From JAWLFI01 sp964627995 (lineage in GTDB: Bacteria; Bacteroidota; Bacteroidia; Chitinophagales; Saprospiraceae), in assembly GCA_964627995.1 (NCBI GenBank), contig CAZVLN010000010.1, positions 1 to 64,000 of the forward strand: a stretch of 64,000 nt of DNA. Direction: 5' to 3'. A program made the position numbers and the translations under genes. The notes below the pieces were generated by a model. It was given only the letters and a program-made list of their open reading frames with translations, had not been told where the DNA came from and searched no databases. How positions within the stretch are numbered: the first letter of the stretch is position 1; every line of letters begins with the position of its first letter. Positions 34,395 to 43,679 of this stretch are shown here, piece after piece.

Positions 34395-34631
34395 TTATAC
34401 AATTCTGATTTTATCTTTAATTGATCGGATGAACTCTGAAGAGATGCTTGGGCGGTGTACATTCTTTTTTATAAAAGATCTGTATTGCTGCGCATTTTGA
34501 AGCATTTGTTTACAGTTGTCATCTTCAGCTACGGTCTCCAAAAGTTGTCGTTCATCGCCATGATCTAGGGCGTGGTCAAGATACAGATCAATTTTTTCCT
34601 GGAAATTACTGAGTTCTTTTGAATCATTCAT
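34395..34631 (-). CDS. Small putative anti-sigma factor
   Basis: A 78-residue acidic protein, helical throughout (NFQEKIDLYLDHALDHGDERQLLETVAEDDNCKQMLQ). Position directly downstream of an ECF sigma gene, small size and this composition fit the anti-sigma partners common in Bacteroidota. It lacks a HxxxCxxC zinc motif (one Cys only) and a membrane segment, so it is a soluble zinc-less type if the call is right. The 127-base gap from the sigma stop is unusually long for such pairs. Confidence 0.65.
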   Translation of the reverse strand: MNDSKELSNFQEKIDLYLDHALDHGDERQLLETVAEDDNCKQMLQNAQQYRSFIKKNVHRPSISSEFIRSIKDKIRIV

Positions 34632-34758
34632 ACCGTAGTGTTTTTACAGGTAGCCTTACTTTATATAAGCGTTAGAGGCATTTAGCCCGATAATTACTTT
34701 GCTTTGTTAACACAACTTCTCGATTATGCTAAGATAAAACATTTTATCAATTTTTATG

Positions 34759-35343
34759 TCACCCCCCGCGCTTATCCTCATAGCCTTTGCTCTCTGCGTA
34801 ATTTTTCAATTTTTCTTTCAACAGGTTTCGCGCACGAAATAGCCTTGATCTAACAGTACCCAATGGAATACCAATAATACTTGAGATTTCTTCGTACGAA
34901 AATCCTTCAATATCACACAAAAGCACCACCGTGCGAAAATCAACAGGTAAGGAGTTAATCGCATTCGAAACTTCATCACCCATCATATTTTTAAACAGTT
35001 CGTCCCGCAGATCTAAATACTGGACACTGCTGGCCATGTCTGTATCGTGATAAGAGATATACTCCTCAAGGTCGACTTTTGTAGGCCGTTTGCTTTTTTT
35101 TCGGTACTCGTTAATGTACCCATTTTTCAATATCTTGAACAGCCATGCTTTAGCATTAGTTCCGGATTCGTAGTTTTCTATAAATCGATATGCTTTTAAA
35201 TACGTATCCTGAACGAGGTCCTTTGCCATAGCCTCATCATAACAAAGGTGATAAGCAAAGGTGTTTAAAGACTCAATATGAGGAAAGAGTTCTTCCTCAA
35301 ATACCTTTTCCTTTTCCGCCGCTGTAAGTGATTTTTTGGCCAT
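34759..35343 (-). CDS. ECF-type RNA polymerase sigma factor
   Basis: About 194 residues from the ATG at 35343 (an upstream ATG at 35388 would add 15 residues). Region 2: SLNTFAYHLCYDEAMAKDLVQDTYLKAYRFI, then GTNAKAWLFKILKNGYINEYRKK. Region 4: AINSLPVDFRTVVLLCDIEGFSYEEISSIIGIPLGTVRSRLFRARNLLKEKL. It is a group IV sigma-70 factor of the SigW/RpoE type that redirects RNA polymerase to its regulon; the stimulus is unknown. The pdeM stop lies 51 bases upstream, so it may be read from the pdeM promoter, from its own, or both. Confidence 0.93.
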   Translation of the reverse strand: MAKKSLTAAEKEKVFEEELFPHIESLNTFAYHLCYDEAMAKDLVQDTYLKAYRFIENYESGTNAKAWLFKILKNGYINEYRKKSKRPTKVDLEEYISYHDTDMASSVQYLDLRDELFKNMMGDEVSNAINSLPVDFRTVVLLCDIEGFSYEEISSIIGIPLGTVRSRLFRARNLLKEKLKNYAESKGYEDKRGG

Positions 35344-35394
35344 ACTGATAGGGTAAAGATGCTTAATTTTTATCAATTCTGGGAACATCCGCCA

Positions 35395-36102
35395 TCAACT
35401 TTTATCCGTAGCCCCTTTCGCTTCAGGGCCCGGGATGGCGATTACCTTTTCGCCGGTGGCTACGAAGACTCTTTCTAGAGGCGTTTGCACCTTTATTCGG
35501 CTCAAGCCTGTAAATTGCCCTAAAGCGGGAAGAACGCAGGAGCTTTCCGTAAAATGAAAACAAGGCAAGACAAGCCTTTGTTTGCCTTTCCCTCTTAGCT
35601 CAATACCCGGGTGTATATGACCTGAAATTGTAGCTCCACTTTCACCATTTATCTCCACGCTGTGCACCAGTTCGATTCCGGCCTTAGTCTGGTAGCGATC
35701 AAAACAGGAAACCCCTATGCCATCATAATATCGACGGTCAATAAGGTCGTGGTTGCCTAACACTAAAGACCAGGAGATATGATTATAGGTTTTTATCCAT
35801 TGCGCAAACCGATCCCAGGCCACCTGTTCAAAATAACTATGAAAAAGATCGCCTAAAATCCAGACCTCAGCAGGTGAAAAGGTATGAATCATTTCAGAAA
35901 TCATATTTAGAGTAGCCTTGTCGGACCCCTCGGGCAAATGAATTCCAGCCCGCTGGAAATGCCGTGTCTTCCCCAAATGTAAATCTGTAACCAATAAGCT
36001 TTGCTCAGCTACCCAAAACATACCCTTTAAGGGATGTAAGATCCAGTCCTCTCCTTTCCATCTATGCTTTATTGTCGAATAGGTTTTATCGTTTAAGCTC
36101 AT
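35395..36102 (-). CDS. pdeM: Ligase-associated DNA-damage-response endonuclease PdeM
   Basis: A 235-residue calcineurin-like metallophosphoesterase. The motifs are TDLHLGKTRHFQRAGIHLP, LGDLFHS, LGNHD (metal ligands) and SGHIHPG. HFQRAGIHLP is characteristic of the PdeM subgroup found with the ATP-dependent ligase, Lhr-type helicase and exonuclease of the ligase-associated repair cluster. None of those partners lies in the window; the gene is followed by an ECF sigma gene after 51 bases. Function as a repair nuclease follows from the family only. Confidence 0.85.
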   Translation of the reverse strand: MSLNDKTYSTIKHRWKGEDWILHPLKGMFWVAEQSLLVTDLHLGKTRHFQRAGIHLPEGSDKATLNMISEMIHTFSPAEVWILGDLFHSYFEQVAWDRFAQWIKTYNHISWSLVLGNHDLIDRRYYDGIGVSCFDRYQTKAGIELVHSVEINGESGATISGHIHPGIELRGKGKQRLVLPCFHFTESSCVLPALGQFTGLSRIKVQTPLERVFVATGEKVIAIPGPEAKGATDKS

Positions 36103-36248
36103 TACAATCAGACGTTTTATGCTGCACTATGGTTCTAACTTTTTACAATAAGGACAATTTTTGACCAAAATCATCTCTAATGTTGATTTAAGTCACCCAA
36201 AAGTTGAAAAAGAATCTTCACCTTCGAGTTGAACAAAACAACATAAAG

Positions 36249-36668
36249 ATGAAAAAAAGAGAACCCGTTTCGGAAATCATGACAAAATCTGTCATTAGTG
36301 TAAATAAGGATAAGGATAATTTACGCGATGTAAAAAAACTTTTCAACAAAGAAAACATCCGACATTTACCTGTAAATGATGGTAATAAAATCATAGGCAT
36401 TATTAGTAAGAATGATCTTATGCGACTCAGTTTTGGCAGTATGTTTGAGAATCAAGAAAATGCAGATGAGGCCGTATTAGACATGTTGTCGATTGATCAG
36501 GTTATGACGCATAACCCAACGACTGTTGATTCTGCTACTGAAATCCGGGAAATTGCGCAAATGTTAATTGATGGTGGATTTAACTCACTACCTATTGTTG
36601 ATGACGGAGACACCGTAGGTATTGTGACCAGTACTGATATCATGAAGTATTTCCTAGACCAATATTAA
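36249..36668 (+). CDS. CBS-domain protein
   Basis: About 139 residues from the ATG at 36249 (a longer frame opens at a TTG at 36204). Two CBS domains in tandem: VSEIMTKSVISVNKDKDNLRDV...HLPVNDGNKIIGIISKNDLMR and VMTHNPTTVDSATEIREIAQML...LPIVDDGDTVGIVTSTDIMKYF. CBS pairs (Bateman modules) bind adenosine nucleotides and regulate partner proteins; with no other domain present it is a free-standing module. No partner is obvious. A terminator hairpin follows at 36711. Confidence 0.9.
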   Translation: MKKREPVSEIMTKSVISVNKDKDNLRDVKKLFNKENIRHLPVNDGNKIIGIISKNDLMRLSFGSMFENQENADEAVLDMLSIDQVMTHNPTTVDSATEIREIAQMLIDGGFNSLPIVDDGDTVGIVTSTDIMKYFLDQY

Positions 36669-36710
36669 TTAGGTCGCGGTGAGAGCCCGCATTTTCAAGT
36701 AATAAAAAAT

Positions 36711-36763
36711 GGCCCGAACAACTAAATAAGGTGAGCACCCTGTAGGTTGTAGGGCTTTTTTTA
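36711..36763 (+). terminator. Terminator after the CBS protein gene
   Basis: GCCC-ACAAC on the left (36712-36722) pairs with GTTGT-GGGC on the right (36746-36755) around a 23-base loop, with one small internal mismatch; followed by seven T residues. It lies about 45 bases after the stop. Confidence 0.6.
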
Positions 36764-36878
36764 TTCCATGTGATTATACCCTATTTGCTTAAGGGTTTCA
36801 TGGTAAGCCCTAAATACTTCGGATAGAAGTGCCAGATACTGAATTCTTTTTGGTTGGGCGACAAAAAAATACTTAGTA

Positions 36879-38468
36879 CTATTTTCGAATTAAAACCTGG
36901 ATATACTTATTTGCTTTGGGTTGCAAACTATTGGCATCTTGAGCCCAAATGCGGCGGTCACTAGCTAGTCCATCCATTTCGTACAGTGCAATGGGACGGT
37001 ATTGATTTTTAGCATATCGATATGCCCACTGGTACACATCTTGATGATCTCCCTCAGTAATGCTCCAGGAATAAGGGTGGTTTACAAATACCAGATAAAG
37101 AGGTTTTTCGCCCTGAACATCAGAAGTAAACTCAGAACGCATTTTCCCCCTTCTCGGATGGCGCTTGTTTAAAAAAGTAATAAAAGTATGTGCCGTGAAG
37201 GGTGTTTGCTTCAGGTACACATACAATTGCGGTTCGGAGCCCATAACTGCAACCTCTTCCTTTACGTTACCATAAGTTTTTAGTTTTGAAGCGATATCTT
37301 GAATTTCCAAAAATGGATTGTTTCCATATGAGCGCCGTGCCCAACTTTCCACGCTCGGCTTGATGTACACATTTCGCTGATTGCTAAAGTGAAAAGCGAA
37401 AACACATAATAAGAGGGCAGCCAGGAGGAGGTCTTTATATTTGGAAGATAAGTTGCGACCAATTTGAACGCCCATGAATTCCCATAATGCTCCAACCCCC
37501 AAGGCTAATGCTGGCAGAACTAAAATCCAATAATGCCCGTAAAATCGCAGTCCCGGACTCACTGCTAAAAGTGAAAAAACTGCAAACAGAGCCGGAGTGG
37601 CTCGTCCCCAAACACCCTTTTTCAAAAAGAAATGTGCAATAAATCCCAAGCAAGCTAAAGCTACCCAAATCATGCTATGCGGAGCACTATAGTTTAAAAA
37701 GCTGATTAAATATTCCAGGCCTTTAGACCAGGAGATTGATTGGGTGTAAACTGTCGCTGGATACGTTAACATCCAGTACAACATATCTGACCATCCTCCG
37801 TGAATGACAATCCAGAGGGTAGTTAAAAAAGGCCCTGAGATAAAACCCAATAGCACAAGCCCGACACGTCTAAAAGACGTCTCACGGCGAATCCACAAGG
37901 CATATCCAGCCCACAAGGCTAAAAACGAAAGTGGAAATAGCATGTTTTGTTTTATCCAGAAAGACCAACCCAGCAGAAAGCCCCCTAATACTGCAAGCGC
38001 CCAGTGTCGGTTAGTAAAATCCAGTAATAGAATACCCAGTAAGAAAAAAAAGACCATAATAGCCTCCGGCAACAGAGCAAAACCATGAATGTATGGATTC
38101 ATACTCAATGTATAAAAAACAAGCTGCGACGCCAGTGCTCCCCACTGCCAACCTTTTCGATATAAGATTAAAAAAAGTAAAATACCCGCTAACCCGTAAA
38201 AACAGATGGTATATAATCGTGCTCCATCAAATCCGTAAGCGCCCACTGAGGCCATCAACGCATAGGTATAAAACAAGCCTGGTGGCTTCATCTCGTACAC
38301 ATCTTTATAAGGGAGCTTTCCTTCGGCGACTTGCTTTCCAATCACCAAATATGTCCCCTCATCTCTATCTAATGGCATATCGAGATAAGGCAGGCGCAAA
38401 GCACTAAATATGACAAGTGCGAGAAAGGCAGCAACTCCCCATTTCACAGCATGTGCTTTTTTCACCAT
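36879..38468 (-). CDS. GT39/ArnT-like membrane glycosyltransferase
   Basis: A 529-residue protein with about 11 membrane helices, starting with a helix at residues 8-26 followed by LDRDEGTYLVIGKQVAEG, the Asp-Glu loop of GT-C enzymes (dolichyl-phosphate-mannose mannosyltransferase/ArnT type), and YEMKPPGLFYTYALM, the second conserved loop. A soluble C-terminal part of about 130 residues lies outside. Such enzymes use lipid-linked sugars at the outer face of the inner membrane to modify proteins or lipid A; the acceptor is unknown. Single gene on its strand. Confidence 0.85.
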   Translation of the reverse strand: MVKKAHAVKWGVAAFLALVIFSALRLPYLDMPLDRDEGTYLVIGKQVAEGKLPYKDVYEMKPPGLFYTYALMASVGAYGFDGARLYTICFYGLAGILLFLILYRKGWQWGALASQLVFYTLSMNPYIHGFALLPEAIMVFFFLLGILLLDFTNRHWALAVLGGFLLGWSFWIKQNMLFPLSFLALWAGYALWIRRETSFRRVGLVLLGFISGPFLTTLWIVIHGGWSDMLYWMLTYPATVYTQSISWSKGLEYLISFLNYSAPHSMIWVALACLGFIAHFFLKKGVWGRATPALFAVFSLLAVSPGLRFYGHYWILVLPALALGVGALWEFMGVQIGRNLSSKYKDLLLAALLLCVFAFHFSNQRNVYIKPSVESWARRSYGNNPFLEIQDIASKLKTYGNVKEEVAVMGSEPQLYVYLKQTPFTAHTFITFLNKRHPRRGKMRSEFTSDVQGEKPLYLVFVNHPYSWSITEGDHQDVYQWAYRYAKNQYRPIALYEMDGLASDRRIWAQDANSLQPKANKYIQVLIRK

Positions 38469-38825
38469 ACCATAAAAGTAAAATTATTTATCCACTTGAT
38501 GATGCCCAATTTAAAACAGCGACTAATGAGTCATTTTACAAAACAACTTGAATACCAGACTGGATAGCCAGTCACATACTGATTATTCTTACCAATCGGA
38601 TTTATACAGAGTAGCCATACAACTATAAGATTCAATAGAACTGAATTATGATTAACACAAAACTAACAATTTACAGCGAAGATGTCATTATGGCGCACCA
38701 ATTTGGACAATTGTGTCTTTTTGTCATGTTGTTAGACCATTTATATGTCTCTTTGACTCAAAAAAAGCATTGGTATAGGTGTTGATACTACAAAGTTAAA
38801 TTTGATAATAAAAAAAAGTATAGTT
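38469..38825. other. Divergent intergenic region, 357 bases
   Basis: Holds no gene-sized frame; only the hsp20 promoter box at 38797-38804 and a CTGGATAGCCAG inverted repeat (38559-38570) stand out. The latter is imperfect and its role is unclear. Confidence 0.45.
38797..38804 (+). promoter_or_regulatory. Candidate -7 box (TAAATTTG) of the Hsp20 gene
   Basis: Exact TAnnTTTG match 21 bases before the ATG at 38826. A TTGG at 38770 is the nearest -33-like sequence but its spacing is too long. Confidence 0.4.
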
Positions 38826-39257
38826 ATGAAGATCACAAGATGGAATTCCGAAAGACCCGCTGTTCACAATTGGATGGACGATTTCTTTAATAAAGGAATT
38901 GGAAGTGTTTTTAACGACGACACAAGTGCTTTGCGCCCCGACGTCAACGTAAAGGAGTCCGATGATGCTTTTATTATGGAGGTAGCAGCACCGGGCTTAG
39001 ACAAATCAGACTTTAATATTCAAGTAGAAGATGGAAACTTAACGTTATCAGCAGAACGAAAAACTGAAAACGAGGAATCTACTGAAAAATATTTGCGAAG
39101 AGAGTTTCAGTATACATCCTTCAGCCGAAGTTTTCACTTGCCTGACAATGTCAAAATTGAAGATATTGAAGCTAAGTACATAAATGGGGTATTAAACGTT
39201 TCGGTGCCTAAAGCACAACCCACTATAGCTCAACCCCGACGAATTGAAATTTCCTAA
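38826..39257 (+). CDS. Hsp20/alpha-crystallin small heat-shock protein
   Basis: About 143 residues from the ATG at 38826 (an upstream TTG opens a slightly longer frame). The alpha-crystallin domain spans about residues 35-130: RPDVNVKESDDAFIMEVAAPGLDKSDFNIQV, the YLRREFQYTSFSRSFHLPDNV beta strands and the INGVLNVSVPKA C-terminal motif; the tail ends PRRIEIS, matching the IXI-type anchor. A cytosolic holdase chaperone. A 32-base near-perfect palindrome follows as terminator. It is not adjacent to htpG. Confidence 0.93.
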   Translation: MKITRWNSERPAVHNWMDDFFNKGIGSVFNDDTSALRPDVNVKESDDAFIMEVAAPGLDKSDFNIQVEDGNLTLSAERKTENEESTEKYLRREFQYTSFSRSFHLPDNVKIEDIEAKYINGVLNVSVPKAQPTIAQPRRIEIS

Positions 39258-39278
39258 TTTTTTGGTTTTTTAGGAGAT

Positions 39279-39314
39279 AAAAAGGGTAAGTCATATGACT
39301 TACCCTTTTTTTGT
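39279..39314 (+). terminator. Palindromic terminator after hsp20
   Basis: AAAAAGGGTAAGTCAT followed directly by its complement ATGACTTACCCTTTTT; the stem is continuous apart from the few central bases of the loop. T-run on both strands, so bidirectional function is possible. Confidence 0.8.
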
Positions 39315-39438
39315 TTCCCTTAAGATAACTGAAGCGACTTTGACCAATTTTACGAATGAATTGAAATAATCAAATTCTATTCCTTCTACCCTTAGGCAAA
39401 CAATGGTCGATGAGCTCTGTTCTAATTAAAAAGAATTT

Positions 39439-40023
39439 ATGGATAAATCAGCAGATACTCTCCAACCCATACACGGACTTATTTCCCAACGTTGGAGTCC
39501 TAGATCCTTTGATACTGATACGCCTATATCTGATTATGATTTAACTGGTATTTTCGAAGCCGCAAGATGGGCTGCGAGTAGTATGAATGAACAACCCTGG
39601 CGGTATTATTATGCCCACAGATCAGATAAAAAGGGATTTGAGGAATTACTTGATTGCCTGGTTGATGGTAATAAAGTATGGGCTAAAAATGCAGCTGTGC
39701 TCATCGCTATTACTTATAAAGAAAAGTTTGAGAATAATGGCAAGAAAAATATTACCGCACCCCATGATACGGGTTTGGCGAATGCTCAACTTGTGTTAGA
39801 AGCCCTTTCGAGAAACATATATGCACACATGATGGGTGGATATAAAAAGGAAAAAACCTCCGAACTTCTAGGCCTTAAAGAAGAGTCTCCTATCTGTTTT
39901 ATGGCGTTAGGATATCAAGACAAACCTGAATCTTTACCCAATGAGGATTTAGAAAAAAGAGAAAAGGCAAAGCGATCACGCAAAAAACCCGAGGAGGTAT
40001 TTATACCTTTGACTTCCCAATAA
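39439..40023 (+). CDS. Nitroreductase-family protein
   Basis: A 194-residue flavoprotein-like enzyme: LISQRWSPRSFD is the N-terminal FMN-binding RWSPRxF motif, followed by IFEAARWAASSMNEQPWRY (second FMN contact), and HDTGLANAQLVLEALSRNIYAHMMGGY further on. The C-terminus is short and basic (KAKRSRKKPEEV), typical of the Bacteroidota nitroreductase subgroup. Electron donor NAD(P)H is assumed. Substrates of this group are diverse and unknown. Confidence 0.9.
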   Translation: MDKSADTLQPIHGLISQRWSPRSFDTDTPISDYDLTGIFEAARWAASSMNEQPWRYYYAHRSDKKGFEELLDCLVDGNKVWAKNAAVLIAITYKEKFENNGKKNITAPHDTGLANAQLVLEALSRNIYAHMMGGYKKEKTSELLGLKEESPICFMALGYQDKPESLPNEDLEKREKAKRSRKKPEEVFIPLTSQ

Positions 40024-40167
40024 GGAAGTGGGTTAGTTTCAAACGGTAATCTGATTTACTTGTGATTTTCATTCCTATCTGCCATAATTAGCACAGAGAT
40101 TATAGTTACTTAACGCTTGAGTAACAATGCTTTCTCAATTTTACGCTATAAAATTTTTAAGGTAATT

Positions 40168-41007
40168 ATGGTGAGACGTCATTTAGATCTGGTTGTTCTT
40201 TCTGATATGCACTTAGGTTCATACCACTGCCGTGCGCAAGAACTAAATACCTACCTTTCTTCAATAAAGCCTAAAACCCTGGTTCTTAATGGCGATGTTC
40301 TGGAGCGCTCTGCACTTCGGAGTACGTCTTTCCCTAAAAAACATATGGAGATAATAAATACGCTACTTAAGTTTACGCTTTCGGGCACTCAGATATACTA
40401 TGTTACCGGGAATCACGATGACTATTTACGAAAATTCCTTTCACTTTCACTAGGGTCTATCCACCTTCGAGAGAGTTTAGATTTTCAAATTGACGGAGAA
40501 AGGTACTGGATATTTCACGGTGATGTTTTAGATGCTCAAAAGTTCGTATCCCCCACTGTTCGCTTTTTGGGGAAAAAAGGCTACAATCTTCTTTTGCAAC
40601 TAAATCGAACACAAAATGGGTTAAGAAAACTTTTTGGGAAAAGTCCAATATCTCTAGCCTCTAAGTTGAAGCATAAACTAGGAAAGGCTCAATCCTACAT
40701 TGATTTGTTTGAGCGAACCGCCGCCAAACTTGCTTTTAGGAACGGATATGATCGAGTTATATGTGGGCACATTCATCAACCTACTATTAAGCAAATTTCG
40801 GTTGGCAGTCATTCGCTTACTTATATGAATTCTGGTGATTGGGTGGAAAACCTTACCGCCTTAGAACTCCGATTTGGAAAATGGAGTTTATATAATTATC
40901 ATCCATTAGACTTCGAACTAGAAAACCCGAAGTTATCAGTTACTCGAAAAAAGCATACTCTATCAAATAATAAAAGAGTGTCAATACCAGAAAAATTCGA
41001 GTTTTAA
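40168..41007 (+). CDS. LpxH-like UDP-2,3-diacylglucosamine diphosphatase family hydrolase
   Basis: About 279 residues from the ATG at 40168 (a TTG further upstream keeps the frame). Calcineurin-type motifs are in order: LSDMHLGS, LNGDVLE, TGNHDD, FHGDVLD and CGHIHQP. This order and the length suit the Bacteroidota LpxH-like branch that removes UMP in lipid A synthesis. The usual LpxH GDxxxxW pattern is not exact, so it may be another phosphodiesterase. Its 3' end overlaps the convergent sugar-kinase gene by four bases. Confidence 0.8.
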   Translation: MVRRHLDLVVLSDMHLGSYHCRAQELNTYLSSIKPKTLVLNGDVLERSALRSTSFPKKHMEIINTLLKFTLSGTQIYYVTGNHDDYLRKFLSLSLGSIHLRESLDFQIDGERYWIFHGDVLDAQKFVSPTVRFLGKKGYNLLLQLNRTQNGLRKLFGKSPISLASKLKHKLGKAQSYIDLFERTAAKLAFRNGYDRVICGHIHQPTIKQISVGSHSLTYMNSGDWVENLTALELRFGKWSLYNYHPLDFELENPKLSVTRKKHTLSNNKRVSIPEKFEF

Positions 41008-41945
41008 ATTATTTCGTCTGCCTTGACTTCAAAGTGAACTAAGTCTACAAATTTTTTCACTCGAGCGTCAAGTTCGCCGTCACTGATCGCAATTAACTTG
41101 CGAATACTAAAGTCTTCCACGCAAAAAGAAGCCATAGCCGATCCATAGATAACAGCGCGTTTCATATTGTCATAGGATAGGTCCTCTGTTCGAGCTAAAT
41201 ATCCCATAAACCCGCCCGCAAAAGTGTCGCCAGCTCCTGTGGGGTCTGTCACTTGCATCAGCGGTAAAGCCGGCGCAAAAAACATTTGTTCGTCTTTGTG
41301 AAAAAGTAAAGCCCCGTTTTCGCCTTTTTTAATGACCAGGTAGGTGGGTCCAAGGTCCATTATTTTTTGAGCAGCCTTAGCAAGAGCGTGTTCTCCTGAC
41401 ATTTGGCGTGCCTCTTCATCATTGATTAATAACGCATCTACCCTGGGAATTACTTCCATCAACTCATCCCAGGCAATATCCATCCAAAAGTTCATAGTGT
41501 CCATTGCCACAAATCGCGGCGAACTCAACTGGTCTAACACCCGAGCCTGAACTTGAGGGGATAGATTGCCAAGCATAACAAAAGATGCTGATTGGTAATC
41601 CTCTGGTAGAACAGGGTCAAAGTTTTCCAGCACATTTAATTCCGTGCTAAGTGTTTCTCGACTGTTTAAATCCGCACTGTATTCTCCAGCCCAAAAGAAT
41701 GATTTCTCATCTTTCATGACTTGCAATCCGTCGAGATTAATCCCCTTGCTTTTCATGTCTTGAAGTACATCAGAAGGAAAATCATTTCCAATTACGGATA
41801 CCAGCTGAATAGGTTGAGTAAAATTAGCCGCCGATAAACTTATATAAGTGGCTGCACCTCCTATAGCGCGTTCTGCATGTCCATGAGGAGTTTTAATATC
41901 ATCAAAAGCAACAGTTCCAACAGTAAGTAGACTCATATCTTTCAT
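41004..41945 (-). CDS. PfkB-family carbohydrate/nucleoside kinase
   Basis: A 313-residue ribokinase-type enzyme. Signature 1 near residues 28-35 is GGAATYISLSAANF. The second signature DPTGAGDTFAGGFMGYLA holds the catalytic Asp, next to the anion hole. LLINDEEARQMSG and LVIKKGENGALLF fit the family. The sugar or nucleoside substrate is not predictable. An alternative ATG lies three codons downstream. No sugar transport or epimerase gene is adjacent; it converges with the LpxH-like gene. Confidence 0.88.
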   Translation of the reverse strand: MKDMSLLTVGTVAFDDIKTPHGHAERAIGGAATYISLSAANFTQPIQLVSVIGNDFPSDVLQDMKSKGINLDGLQVMKDEKSFFWAGEYSADLNSRETLSTELNVLENFDPVLPEDYQSASFVMLGNLSPQVQARVLDQLSSPRFVAMDTMNFWMDIAWDELMEVIPRVDALLINDEEARQMSGEHALAKAAQKIMDLGPTYLVIKKGENGALLFHKDEQMFFAPALPLMQVTDPTGAGDTFAGGFMGYLARTEDLSYDNMKRAVIYGSAMASFCVEDFSIRKLIAISDGELDARVKKFVDLVHFEVKADEII

Positions 41946-42092
41946 TTAGGGGCGTGAAGATACAAAGAATGTGTAAGCAAAACACCCGACTTGGCTTTAC
42001 TTTCAATGAGCTAAATGGATCATTATCGGGACACTAAAGGAAAGCGTCCCTAATCGAGGTCAGGAGGTTTAAAAGTTAGTATTCTTTTGTAG

Positions 42093-43601
42093 TTACCTTT
42101 TGTTGGGTAGATTCGATTTAAAGTTGGCCCATGCTAGGCGCAAATTAGGTCCCGCATTTTCCAGGCGAATCCAAACCCACACATACGCCACGAGTAAAAT
42201 GATGCGAAAACCCCCTAAAATAAAAGCTGGAGGCCCCACCTTCTCTAGAGCAATGGATAAAAAGTATAAGCCTATGGCACTCAGTAAATAGTGTGACATC
42301 CGGCTTAATTTATATGGAATGGGATAGAAGCGTTTGCCCCAGGCATAAGTCAAGCTAGCCAGTACAAAAAATACAACGAGAGTGGTGATTACGGCTCCTA
42401 ATGGTCCATATACCGGTATTAGAAAGCGCAAACCTAAAAGAGTTAAAATAGCTCCGAAGCAAGCGATAATAGCTCCATACCGGGTTCTGTCCGACACTTT
42501 GTACCATACCGCAAAATTATAATACATACCCAGGAACAAATAAGCCAACAGCATGAGGGGGACTAAATGCAGCATCCCCCATTTACTCTCATCAATCAAA
42601 TATTTGATAATATCCAAATGGAGGGCGATTGTTAGAATTGCGAAGCACCCTACCCAGGCAAAAGCTTGTGCAGTTCGTGCATATTTTTCTTTAGCGTCTG
42701 CTGCTGCGAGTTGTTTAAAAAAGAAAGGTTCAGCGGCATAATTATACGCTTGTGATATTAAATTCATCAATATAGCTATTCGCATACACGCCTTGTAAAC
42801 TCCCGTTTGTGCTATATTCTCTTCTTCGGTGCCGGGAAGAAACCAGCTCAGAAAAAAAGAGTCAAATACTAAATTGATCGTACCTGCTAAGCCAACAACG
42901 AGCAAGGGCCAACTATAACCAAGCATTTTTTTCCACAGCCCATAATCAAAGCTCCAATGTGTCTTAAGAAAGTAAGAGCTCAATAGAAGAAGAGTAGCTA
43001 CGCTGGCAATGAGATTGGCTAAAAACACATAGTCCAATATGGCTGAGGGGTCATACGCCGCTCGAATGTTTGGAAACATACTGAGAGCGGGCCAAATCTC
43101 CAGTAAAAAAATTACCCCCACAATATTAACCAACATGCTGGTGGTTTTAATTACCGCAAACTTAATCGGTCGGTTTTCAAGCCGCAAGCGAGCAAATGGA
43201 AGAGCCGCCAAGGCGTCGGCAGCAATAATTAGCGCAAACCAGCGCACATATCGTGCATCTGCCTCGAGTGTAAACCATCCGGCGACACTTTCAGCATTGA
43301 TCCACAATAGGATTGTGTAGCCTAATGAAAGTGTAAGTAAAAATATGGATGCCGTCGAAAAGCTTTTTTCAATTTGATCTTTTTTATGCCCAAACCGAAA
43401 AAAGGCTGTTTCAAAACGGAAAGTAAATAGGATGATTAGGACTGCGGCAAGCGCATAATAAATAGCGTGGCGACCATAGTCTAAATTAATTAGCTTTCGG
43501 GTTAAATAAGGTGTAAGTAACACGTATTGCAAAGCGCGAGCCAGAATGGAACTTCCGCCATATATAACCGTTTCTTTAGCTAGCGTTTTGAGATACGACA
43601 T
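42093..43601 (-). CDS. Polysaccharide (Wzx-type) flippase, MOP superfamily
   Basis: A 502-residue multi-helix membrane protein: about 14 hydrophobic segments beginning MSYLKTLAKETVIYGGSSILARALQYVLLTPYLTRKL, the typical first helix pair of polysaccharide flippases, followed by DYGRHAIYYALAAVL. It would translocate a lipid-linked saccharide across the inner membrane. It stands alone, far from the GT4 locus at the window start. An exact TACCTTTG -7 box lies directly before the start (43614-43607), suggesting a leaderless mRNA. Confidence 0.88.
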   Translation of the reverse strand: MSYLKTLAKETVIYGGSSILARALQYVLLTPYLTRKLINLDYGRHAIYYALAAVLIILFTFRFETAFFRFGHKKDQIEKSFSTASIFLLTLSLGYTILLWINAESVAGWFTLEADARYVRWFALIIAADALAALPFARLRLENRPIKFAVIKTTSMLVNIVGVIFLLEIWPALSMFPNIRAAYDPSAILDYVFLANLIASVATLLLLSSYFLKTHWSFDYGLWKKMLGYSWPLLVVGLAGTINLVFDSFFLSWFLPGTEEENIAQTGVYKACMRIAILMNLISQAYNYAAEPFFFKQLAAADAKEKYARTAQAFAWVGCFAILTIALHLDIIKYLIDESKWGMLHLVPLMLLAYLFLGMYYNFAVWYKVSDRTRYGAIIACFGAILTLLGLRFLIPVYGPLGAVITTLVVFFVLASLTYAWGKRFYPIPYKLSRMSHYLLSAIGLYFLSIALEKVGPPAFILGGFRIILLVAYVWVWIRLENAGPNLRLAWANFKSNLPNKR

Positions 43602-43606
43602 AATAA

Positions 43607-43614
43607 CAAAGGTA
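43607..43614 (-). promoter_or_regulatory. Candidate -7 box (TACCTTTG) at the flippase start
   Basis: Exact TAnnTTTG on the minus strand; the final G is five bases before the ATG (43601). Transcription would begin at or next to the start codon. No -33 TTTG is seen. Confidence 0.42.
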
Positions 43615-43679
43615 TGGGAAAAACCCCTTATCTACGCTAGTACAATAATGCTGCCAAGCTTTTTATACAAAGAGGAAAG

